Shown here one piece after another: positions 26,094 through 37,494 of a stretch of DNA of 64,000 nucleotides. A program made the position numbers and the translations under genes. The stretch lies in the NCBI GenBank assembly GCA_020631735.1, contig CM036215.1:12984346-13048345 (forward strand), given 5' to 3'. Origin of the DNA: Saccharum officinarum (taxonomy: Eukaryota; Streptophyta; Magnoliopsida; Poales; Poaceae). The stretch's first letter is position 1, and every line of letters starts with the position of its first letter. The notes beneath the pieces were generated by a model, which saw only the letters and a program-made list of their open reading frames with translations, did not search any database and was not told the DNA's origin.

Positions 26094-26926
26094 ACTATGC
26101 TAGAAGATTACACTCAACATTTTAAAGAATCTAGAAAAGAGTGCAAGTGCTTGCTTGAGGCTAAGAAAAACCTTATGTAAGAACTTGATAAGCTTAGGGC
26201 ATCTTATGAGATTCTAAAGGTAGACCATAAAAAGCTTCAAAAGTCTCACTCTACGCTTGAAGAAGCTCATTCCTCTCTAGTTAAAAAATGTGAAAACATG
26301 CCAACTAATGTTGAGAAAGCTAAAACTTGCAACATAGGCATATCATGTGATATAATTGATGAATCTTTTTATAAGCCTATTATTGTTGCTCCCACTAACC
26401 CCTCATGTAGTGCATCTACATCATCCTCATCTAGTAGTGATGGTTTCACTTGTGACTCCACACATAGTTGAGAATGAAAATCTCAAGAAGGAGGTAAAAG
26501 AGCTCAATCACACCTTAGCTAAGGCTTATGGTGGTGAGGACCGCTTGCTTATGTACTTGGGTAGCCAAAGAACTTCTCTCTACAAAGAGGGATTGGGCTA
26601 TAACCCCAAGAAAGGCAAGGCCGCTTTTGCTCCTCACAAGACTCATTTTGTGAAGAACAATGGTAGCTATTGCAAAAGTTGCAAGCAAGTTGGTCACATA
26701 GAGCAACATTGCATGAACAAGAAATCCAATGCTAATGTATCCTCAATTAAGTTTGATTCTTTCTATATGCTTACCAATGGTACTAATGGTATTCATGCTA
26801 AGTTCATTGGTACACCATGGATGGGCTTAAAGAAGAAAGTCATTTGGGTACCAAAGAGCTTGGTCACTAACCTTGGAGGACCCAAACAAGTTTGGATACC
26901 TAAAAAGAATTGATCTTGTCTTGTAG

Positions 26927-29900
26927 GTCAATTATAAAGCCGGAGGAAGGCATTGGGTGCTTGATAGTGGGTGCACTCAATATATGACTGGGGATTCTTG
27001 TATATTTAAATCAATTGATATAAGTCAAAATGGTGGTTTTGATGCTATCACTTTCGACAACAACAAGAAAGGCAAGGTCAAGGGGCTTGATAAAATTGCT
27101 ATCTCAAATGATATGAACATATCTAATGTATTGCTAGTTGAGAGCTTGGATTTCAATCTTTTGTCGGTGGCACAACTTTGTGATCTTGGCTTCAAGTGCA
27201 TATTTGGTAGTGATGATGTTAAAGTCATTAGTTTTGATGGATCAAATTTGATATTCAAAGGATTTAGACATGGTAGCTTATACTTGGTTGACTTCAATGA
27301 TAGTGAGACACAATTGACATCATGCTTGCTTAGTAAATCTAGTATGGGATGGTTGTGGCATAGATGGCTTGGTCATATTGTAATGAAACAATTGAATAAA
27401 CTTTTGAAGCATGACTTAGTTAGAGGCTTGAAGGATGTCACCTTTAAGAAAGATAAACCTTGTAGTGTTTGTCAAGCCGGTAAACAAGTTGGAAATGCAC
27501 ATCCTAGTAAGAGTGAAATGAGCACTTCTAAGGCATTTGAGTTATTACACATGGACTTGTTTGGACCAACAACATACACTAGTATTGGTCAGAACAAGTA
27601 TGGTTTTGTGATAGTGGATGACTACACTAGATACACATGGGTGTTCTTTCTCTTTGACAAGAGTGATGTTTATGATTTATTCAAGTCTTTTATCAAAAGA
27701 GTGCAAAATAAGTTTGAGACTACCCTCAAGAAGATTAGAAGTGACAATGGGAGTGAGTTCAAAAACACAAGAATTAAAGATTTGTGTGATGATCTTGGTA
27801 TTGGACATCAATTCTCACCAACATACACTCCTCAATCCAATGGTATAGTTGAAAGAAAGAATAAACCTTGATTGACATGGCTAGATCAATGCTTAGTGAA
27901 TACAATGTGAGTCATTCATTTTAGAGTGAAGCCATCAACACGGCATGCTATTGTAGCAACCGTCTCTATTGCCATGGGAAGCTTGGAAAGACACCATATG
28001 AGCTATTGAATGGAAGAAAGCCCAACATTACATAATTTAGAGTGTTTGGTTGCAAATGCTATATTCTCAAGAAAGGCACTAGATTGAGCAAGTTTGAAAA
28101 AATGTGATGAAGGATTCTTACTTGGTTATTCTACCACAAGCAAAGCATATAGAGTTTGAAATCTCACAAATGGCACCTTGGAAGAAGTTTATGATATTGA
28201 GTTTGATGAAACCCAAGGGTCTCAAAATGAAGCTCAAAACCTTGATGATGTGAGAGAAGATCAATTGTCAAATGCAATGAAGAACATGGACATTGGTGAT
28301 GTTAGGCCAAGGCAAGTTGATGATGATGATATTCATGTGATCAACCAAAGTGTGCAAATTGATATAAATCAAGCAAGCTCTAGTGGTTCTCATGATGAAG
28401 CTCAAGATCAAGGTCAAGCAAGTGGAAGCAATCAACTCCCAATACTCCAACCTACCAATATTGCAAGAGATCATCCATTGGATCAAATCATTGGTTGAAT
28501 TCAAAGTGGTGTTCAAACTAGATCAAGATTAGCATCCTTTTGTGAGCACTACTCATTTATGTCACTTGAAGAACCTAAGAAAATAGAAGATGCTTTGAAG
28601 GATTCCGATTGAGTAAATGTCATGCATGAAGAACTAAACAACTTTGCTAGAAATCAAGTTTGGGAACTTGTGGAAAGACCAAAGAACTACAATGTAATTG
28701 GCACCAAATGGGTCTTTAGAAACAAGCAAGATCAAGATGGCATGGTTATGAGGAACAAAGCAAGATTAGTAGCATAAGGATACACTCAAGTTGAGGGTCT
28801 TGACTTTGGAGAGACATATGCACCGATTGCAAGATTAGAGGCAATTAGAATTCTTTTAGCCTATGCTTGTGCCCACAACATCAAGTTATATCAAATGGAT
28901 GTGAAAAGTGCATTTCTCAATGGGTACATAAATGAGTTGGTCTATGTTGAGCAACCTCCCGGTTTTGAAGATGACAAGAAGCCCGACCATGTTTATAAGC
29001 TCAAGAAGGCATTGTATGGTTTGAAGCAAGCACCTAGAGCATGGTATGAGAGATTGATGGACTTTCTTCTCTCTAAAGGGTTCAAGATGGGAAAGGTTGA
29101 CACCACTCTCTTCACCAAGAAGCTTGGAAATGACTTGTTTGTGTTACAAATCTATGTTGATGATATTATTTTTGGATCAACAAATCAAAACTTTTGTGAA
29201 GAGTTTGGAAAAAATGATGGCTAATGAGTTTGAGATGTCTATGATTGGAGAGCTTAGTTACTTCCTTAGACTTCAAATCAAGCAAATGAAGAATGACATT
29301 TTTGTAAGTCAAGGCAAGTACATCAAGGACATGATCAAGAAGTTTGGATTGCAAGATGCTAAGCCAATGAGTACACCAATGGGCATAAATGATCAATTGG
29401 GTGTTGATGCTAGTGGTAACATAGTAGATCAAAAGCAATACCGGTCTATGATTGAAAGTTTGCTCTATGTCACCGCTTCTAGGCCGGATGTGATGTTTAG
29501 TGTGTGCAAGTGTGCAAGATATCAAGCTTCACCTAGAGATAGTCACTTGAAAGCAACCAAGAGAATATTGAGATATCTTAAGGGCACTCATGATGTTGGA
29601 CTATGGTATTCCAAGGGATCTAATTTTGAGTTGATTGTATATTCGGATTCTGACTATGGTGGTTGCAAGATTGATAGAATGAGCACAAGTGACACTTGTC
29701 AATTGCTTGGAAGGTCTCTTGTTTCATGGTCATCAAAGAAACAAAATAGTGTTGCACTATCTACCGCCGATGCCGAATACATTAGTACCGGTAGTTGTTG
29801 TGCACAATTGCTTTGGATGAAAGCAACCTTGAATGACTTTGGAATCAAATTCAAGAATGTGCCATTGTGTTGTGACAATAAAAGTGCTATCAATATGACT

Positions 29901-30107
29901 CAAAATCCGGTTCAACATTCAAGAACTAAGCACATTGACATAAGGCATCACTTCATAAGAGACCATCAACAAAAGGGTGATATTTGTATACAAGGCATTG
30001 GCACCGAAGATCAAATATCCGATATCTTTACAAAACCACTTGATGAGAAAAGATTTTACAAGTTGAAGAATGAATTGAACATACTTGACTTCTCCAACTT
30101 GAAATGA
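26927..30107 (+). pseudogene. Pol of element B (PR-IN-RT-RH)
   Basis: The pol frame opens directly after an in-frame TAG at 26924-26926. Domains in order: aspartic protease with LDSGCTQYMTGD (26957), integrase with its HHCC part and the DDE signature pieces LHMDLFGP, SDNGSEF and PQSNGIVERK, reverse transcriptase with [11 protein letters not shown] and YVDDIIFGS, and RNase H with VYSDSDYGG. Stops occur near 27871, 27922, 28034, 28612 and 28777 and a frameshift in an A run near 29213. It is not functional. Confidence 0.88.
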
Positions 30108-30539
30108 GTGCACCCCCACATTCTTATATGACATGCCTCCCCTTCGACAATACAAGGTAAAATTGTTTGACATACCATTCATACTTTGCTAAGGACATGG
30201 TTAGAATATATAGACATATTTGCATGACAAATAGGCTCATTCATGAAAATCAAATGATTTCGATGTATATATGGTACCACTATTGCTTCTATGTTTGTTT
30301 GATCTAGTGGTAGAATATGACATGTTTGTGGGCTTGCAAACCTAGTGTTGAATCTAGAAAACGAGCTCATGATGTGTAATTCAACATGGCCAAGATAACC
30401 CTTATACTTTATGAGGTGTGAAGAAGCTTGTTCTTGGATCAAATTGAATGACGTATTCTAGGCAAGTGATCTAGATTGAACCATAATTTAGACTCTCTCA
30501 TATTGATTGACTTAACTCTCACTAAAATTGGTACCTTTT

Positions 30540-30670
30540 TGGTGATTGTTGACAAAGAGGGAGAGAAAAGTCACAAAGATAAAAAGTTAAGTTGCAAAGG
30601 GGGAGAAGTAAGTCACAAAGGTATAGTAAGGGGGAGAAAGATATAGTAAGGGGGAGAGAAAGCAAAAGAT
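30540..30670 (+). repeat. Repeated polypurine tracts of element B
   Basis: Several AAGGGGGAGA-type units lie between pol and the 3' LTR. Sireviruses are known to carry multiple such tracts. The one adjoining the LTR has been deleted here. Confidence 0.6.
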
Positions 30671-30786
30671 ATGACATTGGAAAGGGATCAATTAAAATTG
30701 AGCACACGAGTAGGGTGAGCAAGCTCATGAATTATTTTGTTGCATTTGTATGTGCATTAACATGATGAGGGAGTCCACTTTGGTGG

Positions 30787-31590
30787 TGTTTGTGAAATGC
30801 TAACATACATGCACATGGTGGTGTACACTTGGTGGTGTTAGCACATTTGCGAAGGCGGTGGAGTTTGAGCGGTAGAGAGGGGTTTGGGTTCCTCTCTCCC
30901 TCCCGCCGAGCTTGCGAGGCGGGATTTGGCGCTTTTTGGGGAAGTGAAATGCCTATTTTCTACTGCGCTGGAGGTGGAGAAACAGAGGCATAAGTCCGGT
31001 GTGTTTCTCACTGAAAAATAGTGATCGGACGCTGGACCGGATGCGATCCAGGGTGGACCTGCGCGTTCGGTCAGCTCAAGTCGAGGGCTGTGGCGCAGCG
31101 CGCCTAGGGTTTGTGACCGGACGCTGGTCTGGCCTGACTAGCGCGTCCGGTCAGTTCACCTAGGTGCAGAGGAAAGGCGCACAACTGGCGCGTCCGGTCC
31201 CTCACGGAATCGGAGCGTCCGATCGGGCACCCAGAGGGGGAGAGCGTGGCGAAGAGCTGATCGGACGCGCGACGCGTCCGGTCACATGCGATTGGACGTG
31301 TCCGGTCGTGGTGGGAGCTCTCTAGACTCCGACCGGATGTCGGGTGCAGCGTGTCCGGTCAAACGGTGAAGCGTGTCCGATCACGGCAATGGCTCTCTCT
31401 GACACGCGCGGTTACTGTTTGTCCTGTAAAGACATGTTTTTCACTGCGTCGTCCGGTAATGGCTAGCTGTGTATCCCTTCGCAATAAATAGAAGTTGACC
31501 GGGATTTGGGGGAACTCTTGCATATTTTGAGACCTTGAGACATCCTTTGAGCTAGAGAATAACCCTCCACTCATCTCTTTGCTTGGTTGC
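30787..31590 (+). repeat. Truncated 3' LTR of element B
   Basis: Matches the middle of a family 1 LTR, from GTGAAATGCTAACA to the part shortly after the degenerate TATA box (AATAAATA near 31483). Roughly the first 430 bases are missing, and the end is interrupted by element C. Confidence 0.8.
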
Positions 31591-33213
31591 TGAAAGCATC
31601 TAGGCCCCAGTGTTGGTTTCGGCAATTGATGACAACACATTATTACCATGACTAGTGTGTGTTTTGCAGAAACATTGGTAAGTTAGGTCATGAAGAGGAT
31701 AACTACTTTGGGCACTATGGTATTCATGTCCCTTGATGGAAATCGTTTCGGTTTTCAAAGGATCAATGATAAGATTAAGGACGGTTACTTTCGGATGTTA
31801 AGGTGTTGAGTTACATCCGGAATAGTCGTTAGGATCTTTGTTTCTTCCTTTGACCGTACTATAAAGGGGGGCATGAGCGAGTAGCTTGACCTAGGTGAGT
31901 CTTTTGTTTAGGTGTGGTGCACACTTGTCAAACTTAGCACTAGGTAGCTCTAGAAAAGCTCAAAGTTCAGTTGGAAGCAACTTGGTTCAAGTTGCGTCAC
32001 GTTTCTAAGTCGTTTGAGCTGTTTACCTGTGACCGGACGCGGTGTCTGTCACGACTGGACGCGTCCGGTCAGTACTAACAAGTCACTGCGTGGTTAACTG
32101 ATCGACCGGACGCGGTGGTCAGTCTGACACGTGTTCCAGAGGGTAAACAACATGATCGGACGCGACTGTGAAATGATCGGACGCGTCCGGTCATGTTCCA
32201 GTAAGGTCCCAAGCTGACCTGATGCGTCTGGTCATCTATGATCAGACGCGGTCGAGCGTCAGATCAAAATCCAGTAAGGTTCTTGCATGATCAGACGCGT
32301 CCGGTCATCCCTGATCGACGCGTCCAGTCATCTCTGATCGGCGCGTCCGGTCATCTCAGACCGGCGCGTCCGGTCACTCAGCGCTGACTTTCGGTTTCCG
32401 ACCGTTATACTCGACCGGCGTGTCCAGTCATGTCGACCAGCGCGTCCGGTCAGTACGAGTTTTGCTGATTTGGTAGATAACGGTTGGATTTGTCTGTGGG
32501 GTGTATAAATACATCCCCTCCACCTCTTTTAGAGGTCTATTGCTCATTTGTTCAGCTGAGAAACACCTTTGGAGTGCAAGGGAGTGCAAGAGCCCTAGTG
32601 AGGATAGTGATTTGAGAATTAAAGTTTGAGATTCCTCACTAGTGACAAGAGTGTAGCAAGTGTGCATCCATCTTCTCATTAGGCTTGTTGTGGTCAAGTG
32701 AGAGTTCTAGCTTGTTACTCTTGGTGATCGCCATCACCTAGACGGTTTGGTGGTGATTGAGAGTTTGGTGATCATCCGACGAGCTTGTGGGTGACCCAAC
32801 TCATGTTATGAGCGGTTTTGGGTGATTCACCACGACGGAGTGTCGAAGAATCAACCCGTAGAGAGCACTTGATCCTTGTGCGGATCAAGGGGGAGCAACA
32901 CCCTTGCGCGGGTGCTCCAACGAGGACTAGTGGGGAGTGGTGACTCTCTGATACCTCGGCAAAACATCGCCGTGTTCTTAACCCTTACTTTCAAGCATTT
33001 ACTTTCTTGTATTACTTTCATTGCTTTCTTACTTTCCTAGAATTGCCATGCTAGTCTAGGATTGGAACTTAGGGTGCAAAACTTTTACCGGTAGAATCAC
33101 AAGGAACACTAGTAGGCACTAGGGGTGAAGTTTGGCTTGTAGGATTTAATTCTTGCAATTAATTTTTAGAGAAGCCCAATTCACCGCCCCTCTTGGGCAT
33201 CTTGATCCTTTCA
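31591..33213 (+). repeat. 5' LTR of element C
   Basis: 1623 bp from TGAAAGCATC to CCTTTCA, with many CGCGTCCGGTCA-type repeats at 32030-32460. Confidence 0.85.
32504..32511 (+). promoter_or_regulatory. LTR TATA box of element C
   Basis: TATAAATA after the palindromic repeats, in the same arrangement as the LTRs of the other two families. Confidence 0.65.
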
Positions 33214-33215
33214 AT

Positions 33216-33228
33216 TGGTATCGGAGCC
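33216..33228 (+). other. Primer binding site of element C
   Basis: TGGTATCGGAGCC two bases after the LTR, complementary to an initiator Met-tRNA 3' end. Confidence 0.8.
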
Positions 33229-33266
33229 GTGTTGCTCTTTATTTAGGCTTTACCGCCTAGAGCAAG

Positions 33267-35605
33267 ATGTCTAATGGGGAAGGACCACCTCCCACTTTTG
33301 AGGGAGATGATTTTCCATATTGGAAAATTCGTATGGAGGCGTACCTCGAAGCCAAAGATGTTGGGTGCCTTAGAGCCGCAACCGAAGGCTTCCCACCATT
33401 AGGGATCCCGCCAACCCAAGTGGTGACGAGGAGAACTACGACCAGTGGAATGCAAAGGCAAAAAATGCACTCTACCAGGGTCTTGGTAAGGATATCTTCA
33501 ATCGTGTGCGTAATGCCAAAAACGCTCATGAATTGTGGGAAAACCTTTGTGCTCTCCATGAGGGAACTAAGAGTGAGCGTAAGGAACGCTATCACATTGC
33601 TTTAAAGAAAATTAATTCTTTTGAGATGCTTCCCAAAGAAAGTGCTAATGAGATGTACACTCGATTAAATGTTCTTGTAGAAGATCTCAATGCTCTTGGA
33701 CTCACTCAAATGAGTCAATCGGATGTTGCAAGGAGCATCTTGAGTGTTCTTTCCATTGAGAAGTATGGACACATTGTCACCGTACTTCACCAAAGTGATA
33801 TCTCTGCCCTAACACCGACACAAGTATTGGGAAAGATCAACGCTCATGAGATGTACATGCATATCACTCCGGAAGAGGGCTCATCATCTTCCAAGAAAAA
33901 AGATTTAGCCTTCAAAGCTAGCCATGAAAAGAAAAAGAAGAAGGGCCAAGCCATGATAGTGCAAGAAAGCTCAAGTGAAAGTGATATTGATGATGCATCA
34001 CTTGCACTCATGGTGAGAAGAACCACAAAGATGCTAAAGAAGCTTAACAAGAGTGGCATCAAGTTCGATGGCAAGAAGAAGAAATTCTTCACAAGTAGCA
34101 AAAGGAAGCTAATATCCAAAATGGATTGCTTCAATTGTGGTAAACTTGGCCACTTAGCTCATCAATGCCCGAAGCCTCCAAAAGACAAGTACAAAAACAA
34201 GAACAAGGGCAAGAAAGATGATTCAAGTGATGAAGAAGATGAGAAAAAGAAGAACAAGCCATACAAAAAGAAAGATGGCAAGAGAAGAGAGTTCTACAAG
34301 AAGAAGAAGGGAGGCAAAGCGTACATTATTGGTGATTGGCTCACCGATATTGAGTCATCATGTGAGTCCTCCGACGATGAGAGCGACGATGAGAAAGAGA
34401 AGGTCGCCGCATTTGTGATTGGGCCATCATCATCTTCACCGACATCTTCATCACCACCTTCACCGCCACCTTCACCATCATCTTCCACTACTCATCTATG
34501 CCTTATGGCTAAGGGTGATCGAAAGGTACAAAACAATGATAGTGACGATGATGATAGTGATAGTGATGATGAATATGATGCACCTTCTTATGATGAACTT
34601 GTAAAATTGTTGAACAAATATTCTAAAATCATAAGAAGAACTAGAAATGAAAATGATGAGCTTCAAAATGAAAATGAATCACTCTCATCTAAGCTTGAGA
34701 ATGCACATAAGACTAGTGATGAGCTCAAAGATCAAAATGAAACTATGTCTTCTTCTCTCAAGGAGCTCAAAACTTCAAACAAAGAGCTTAGAGATAAACA
34801 TGATAAAATTGAGAAGAAGCATGGTGAACTCATCACTAGGCTCAACTTGCTAAAAGAAGAATATACTACATTGAAAATCAACTATAATAGTCTTATTGTT
34901 GCTAATGAGCTTGCTCTTGAGACACATGATGCTACTAACCAAGTTGTTAAGATTGATATAGCTACATCATGTGATGATTTGATTGTTGAGAACTTTGAGC
35001 AAGGCTCTAGCGGCAAAGGCAAGAGTGTGGTTGAGTCCGACAACTATGATGAGTATGTCAAGCTCAAGAGTGAAAATGAGATGCTTAAGATTGAGAACAA
35101 GAAATTGATGGCTCTTGAAAAGCAAACATCCAATGAGTCACTTATTGAAGAAAACAAGAAGCTCAAGCAAGAAAAAGAGCATCTCAAGACCGGTCTAAGC
35201 AAGTTCACAAGAGGCCAACATTTGCAAAGTGAGCTACTCATGAACACCGTCATGAAGATAGATAGAAGTGGCATTGGTTACTTGGCAAATTAAGAGAAGA
35301 AGGTCAAAGCTCAACAACAACAAAGCAAGTCAAAGCCCAAGCCAAAGAGATGTGTTGAGTGTGGACAAGAAGGTCATTTTGCTCATGAATGTAAAACTCT
35401 ACCACCACAACCCTTGCCCAAGCATGCTAGACCCTTTGCCTTTAATGCTCATTACATGCTTAGAAAAGACTCAAGTAGAAAGATGAAAGTTATGTTCTTG
35501 GGTCCCCCTAACAAAAATAGGCCAAAGAAAATATGGGTTACCAAGTCACTAGTTGAGAAAGTTAAGGGTCCCTCTCAAGTTTGGGTCCCTAAACAAAAGG
35601 CTTGA
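33267..35605 (+). pseudogene. Gag of element C
   Basis: Starts MSNGEGPPPTFEGDDFPYW. A frameshift near 33400 moves the reading to a second frame, which stays open to a TAA at 35291-35293 and then on to the natural TGA at 35603-35605. The second part has a CCHC knuckle CFNCGKLGHLAHQC near 34126, a long Lys/Asp/Ser-rich region, a coiled-coil segment (about 34580-35200) and a second knuckle CVECGQEGHFAHEC near 35351. These knuckles bind RNA during particle assembly. Two lesions make it non-coding. Confidence 0.87.
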
Positions 35606-35619
35606 TCTCTTGTGTGTAG

Positions 35620-35805
35620 GTGAACTACAAGATCGGTGGATCTCATTGGGTGATTGATAGTGGTTGCACACAACATATGACCGGTGATCCTCGTATGTTC
35701 ACCTCACTTGAAGAATGGGGTATGTCAAGACAAGATCATATTTGGGGACAATTCAAAGAGCAAAGTCAAGGGTATAGGCAAGATTGCAATATCAAATGAT
35801 CACTC
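35620..35805 (+). pseudogene. Start of pol of element C (protease), truncated
   Basis: The pol frame opens after TAG 35617-35619 and shows HWVIDSGCTQHMTGD of the aspartic protease. A frameshift follows near 35720, and the copy is cut by element D in the middle of a conserved IAISND-type motif. Confidence 0.82.
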
Positions 35806-37440
35806 TGAAAGTCCTATGTTTGGTGTTGGTAATTAGTGACAATGCCTAAGTACTAATCCTATGCCTAAGTTGTATGTAGCATATGAGGATTAGTACATTC
35901 CAAGGTTGGTGGCAAGATGGACATGGTGATCATGATGGCCACACTTGGATTTGGACGCAACCCTACGTGATCAAGGCAAAGGTATATGCTTAAGGGTTGT
36001 GTTTTAGTAACCAAGACACCTAGTGGGTGTGGTTACATTATAGGATAGATAGCCATACTATAAAGAGGGGAATGACGCGGCTATTGAACTCCTAAGTGCC
36101 TCTAGGTGTGCATTTCATGATCATATGCATTTGGATAGAACTAATATCGCCTCAAAAAATGATTGTGAAAATGCTAACACACTCACACATGACGAGATCA
36201 CTTGGTGGTGTTAGCACATTTGCGATGGCGATGGCGTTTTCGAGGAGTTGAAACGACTATTTTCCACTACGCCAGAAGGTAGAAAAGAAACAGAGGCGAA
36301 CAGAGGTCACAGAGGTGACTGGATGCTGAACCGGACGCGGTCTTTGCATGACCGGACACGTCCGGTCAGTGTCCAGTGTCTGCGCGTATTTCAGTTTGAT
36401 GATCGGACGCGAGGCGCGTCCGGTCATAGACGATCGGACGCATCCGGTCATTCAGGGAGCTTACTGGACTCTAACCGAACGCTGGCACTGTCGCGTCTGG
36501 TCATTTCTCCAGTGCGTCCGGTCATTGTGTTGTTGTGCGCTGCTCAGGCATGACCAGCGTGTCCGGTCATTCATGGGACCAGCGCGTCCGGTCGTTTCCA
36601 GCGCATCTGGTCGGCGCGATGAGCGCGTCTGGTCATTGTTTCGCAGTTAGCCGTTGGGCGACCGGCGCGTCCGGTCAGTGCTTCGCGACTTAGCCGTTGT
36701 GCGACCGGCGCGTCCGGTCAATTGGACCAGCGCGTCCGGTTAGTACGATTTCAGCTGTTTACGTTTCTAACGGCTCTATTCGAAGGGGTACGTCTATAAA
36801 TACTTGTTGGCCAGCTCATTGCTCCCTCTCTTGAACATTTTGACATACTTGTGAGCACTTTGAGCTAAGCAACTCCCCTCCCACTCATCTCTCTTGCTTC
36901 TTTGCATATTCGAAGTGAGATTGAGTGATCCAAGTGCATTTACATTGCGAGATTGCATCTAGTTGGCACTTGGTGGTTGATTTGCTATGGGACACAACGG
37001 GGACTAGCGTGCTGGCAAGCATGTGAACCTCGGGATAAATCTTCGTGTCATCATTCCTATTGTGTTTGATCGATCCCGGTGGTTGTGTATTGTGGTATTC
37101 ATCTCTTGATCATATTGATTGGTTGGCTCAATACTTCGCCCCTCGATGATACCCTCCTAACTCTTTCTTGTATTAATTTCTTAGTTACCTTGCTAGCTTG
37201 TTAGTGTAACTCTTAGCTTGAGTAGCTAGCTAGCTTTAGTTGTAGTTAAGTTGTGCGGTTTGACTTGTGCGATTGAGTGCAAATACTAGAATTGTGAATT
37301 GGATAGGTGGCTTGCAAACACCCCGTAGGCTAAGCAAAACTTGCATCTCGCTACTTGTTATATTGATAAACTTGTTTAGCTTGTCTTTGTAGAAAATTTT
37401 AAAAGGCTATTCACCCCCCTCTAGCCATCAAGACCTTTCA
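35806..37440 (+). repeat. 5' LTR of element D
   Basis: 1635 bp from TGAAAGTCCT to CCTTTCA. Compared with the 3' LTR it lacks a block of about 80 bp (near 36225) and another of roughly 260 bp (near 36993). Confidence 0.88.
36795..36802 (+). promoter_or_regulatory. LTR TATA box of element D
   Basis: TATAAATA following the GCGTCCGGTCA repeats of the 5' LTR. The same box is at 45068-45075 in the 3' LTR. Confidence 0.65.
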
Positions 37441-37442
37441 AG

Positions 37443-37455
37443 TGGTATCGGAGCC
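37443..37455 (+). other. Primer binding site of element D
   Basis: TGGTATCGGAGCC two bases after the LTR, complementary to an initiator Met-tRNA 3' end. Confidence 0.82.
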
Positions 37456-37494
37456 GTGGTCACCGTTTGCAGGGCTTAACAACCTCGGTGTAAG

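Larger units (their letters stand above)
22843..26913 (+). pseudogene. Gag of element B, split by a solo LTR
   Basis: Starts MAQLSLHINNTKK and matches the gag of element E along its length. A frameshift occurs near 22930 and several stops follow. The first zinc knuckle, near 23730-23780, has lost its last Cys (CFRCYSKDHLIAKF). The coding sequence is broken at 24104 by the solo LTR, resumes at 26094 and includes the second knuckle CKSCKQVGHIEQHC near 26680. It ends at TGA 26911-26913. Confidence 0.85.
22685..31590 (+). mobile_element. Copia element B (family 1), old and truncated
   Basis: A Sirevirus-type element. The layout is the tail of the 5' LTR (22685-22792), a primer binding site, gag, pol and an incomplete 3' LTR (30787-31590). 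A solo LTR of its own family is inserted in gag at 24105-26093. The 3' LTR lacks its first few hundred bases together with the adjacent internal end, and is cut at 31591 by element C. Gag and pol contain many stops and frameshifts, making this the oldest of the four copies. Confidence 0.85.
31591..35805 (+). mobile_element. Copia element C (family 2), left part only
   Basis: The 5' LTR, primer site, gag and the start of pol are present. Element D interrupts the protease region at 35806. The rest of C's pol and its 3' LTR do not reappear beyond D. Confidence 0.85.

Noticed and set aside
33844..34134. Open frames opposite gag in the Lys/Asp-rich region (and similar ones in D and E)
   Set aside because: They arise from repetitive AAG/GAT coding on the other strand.
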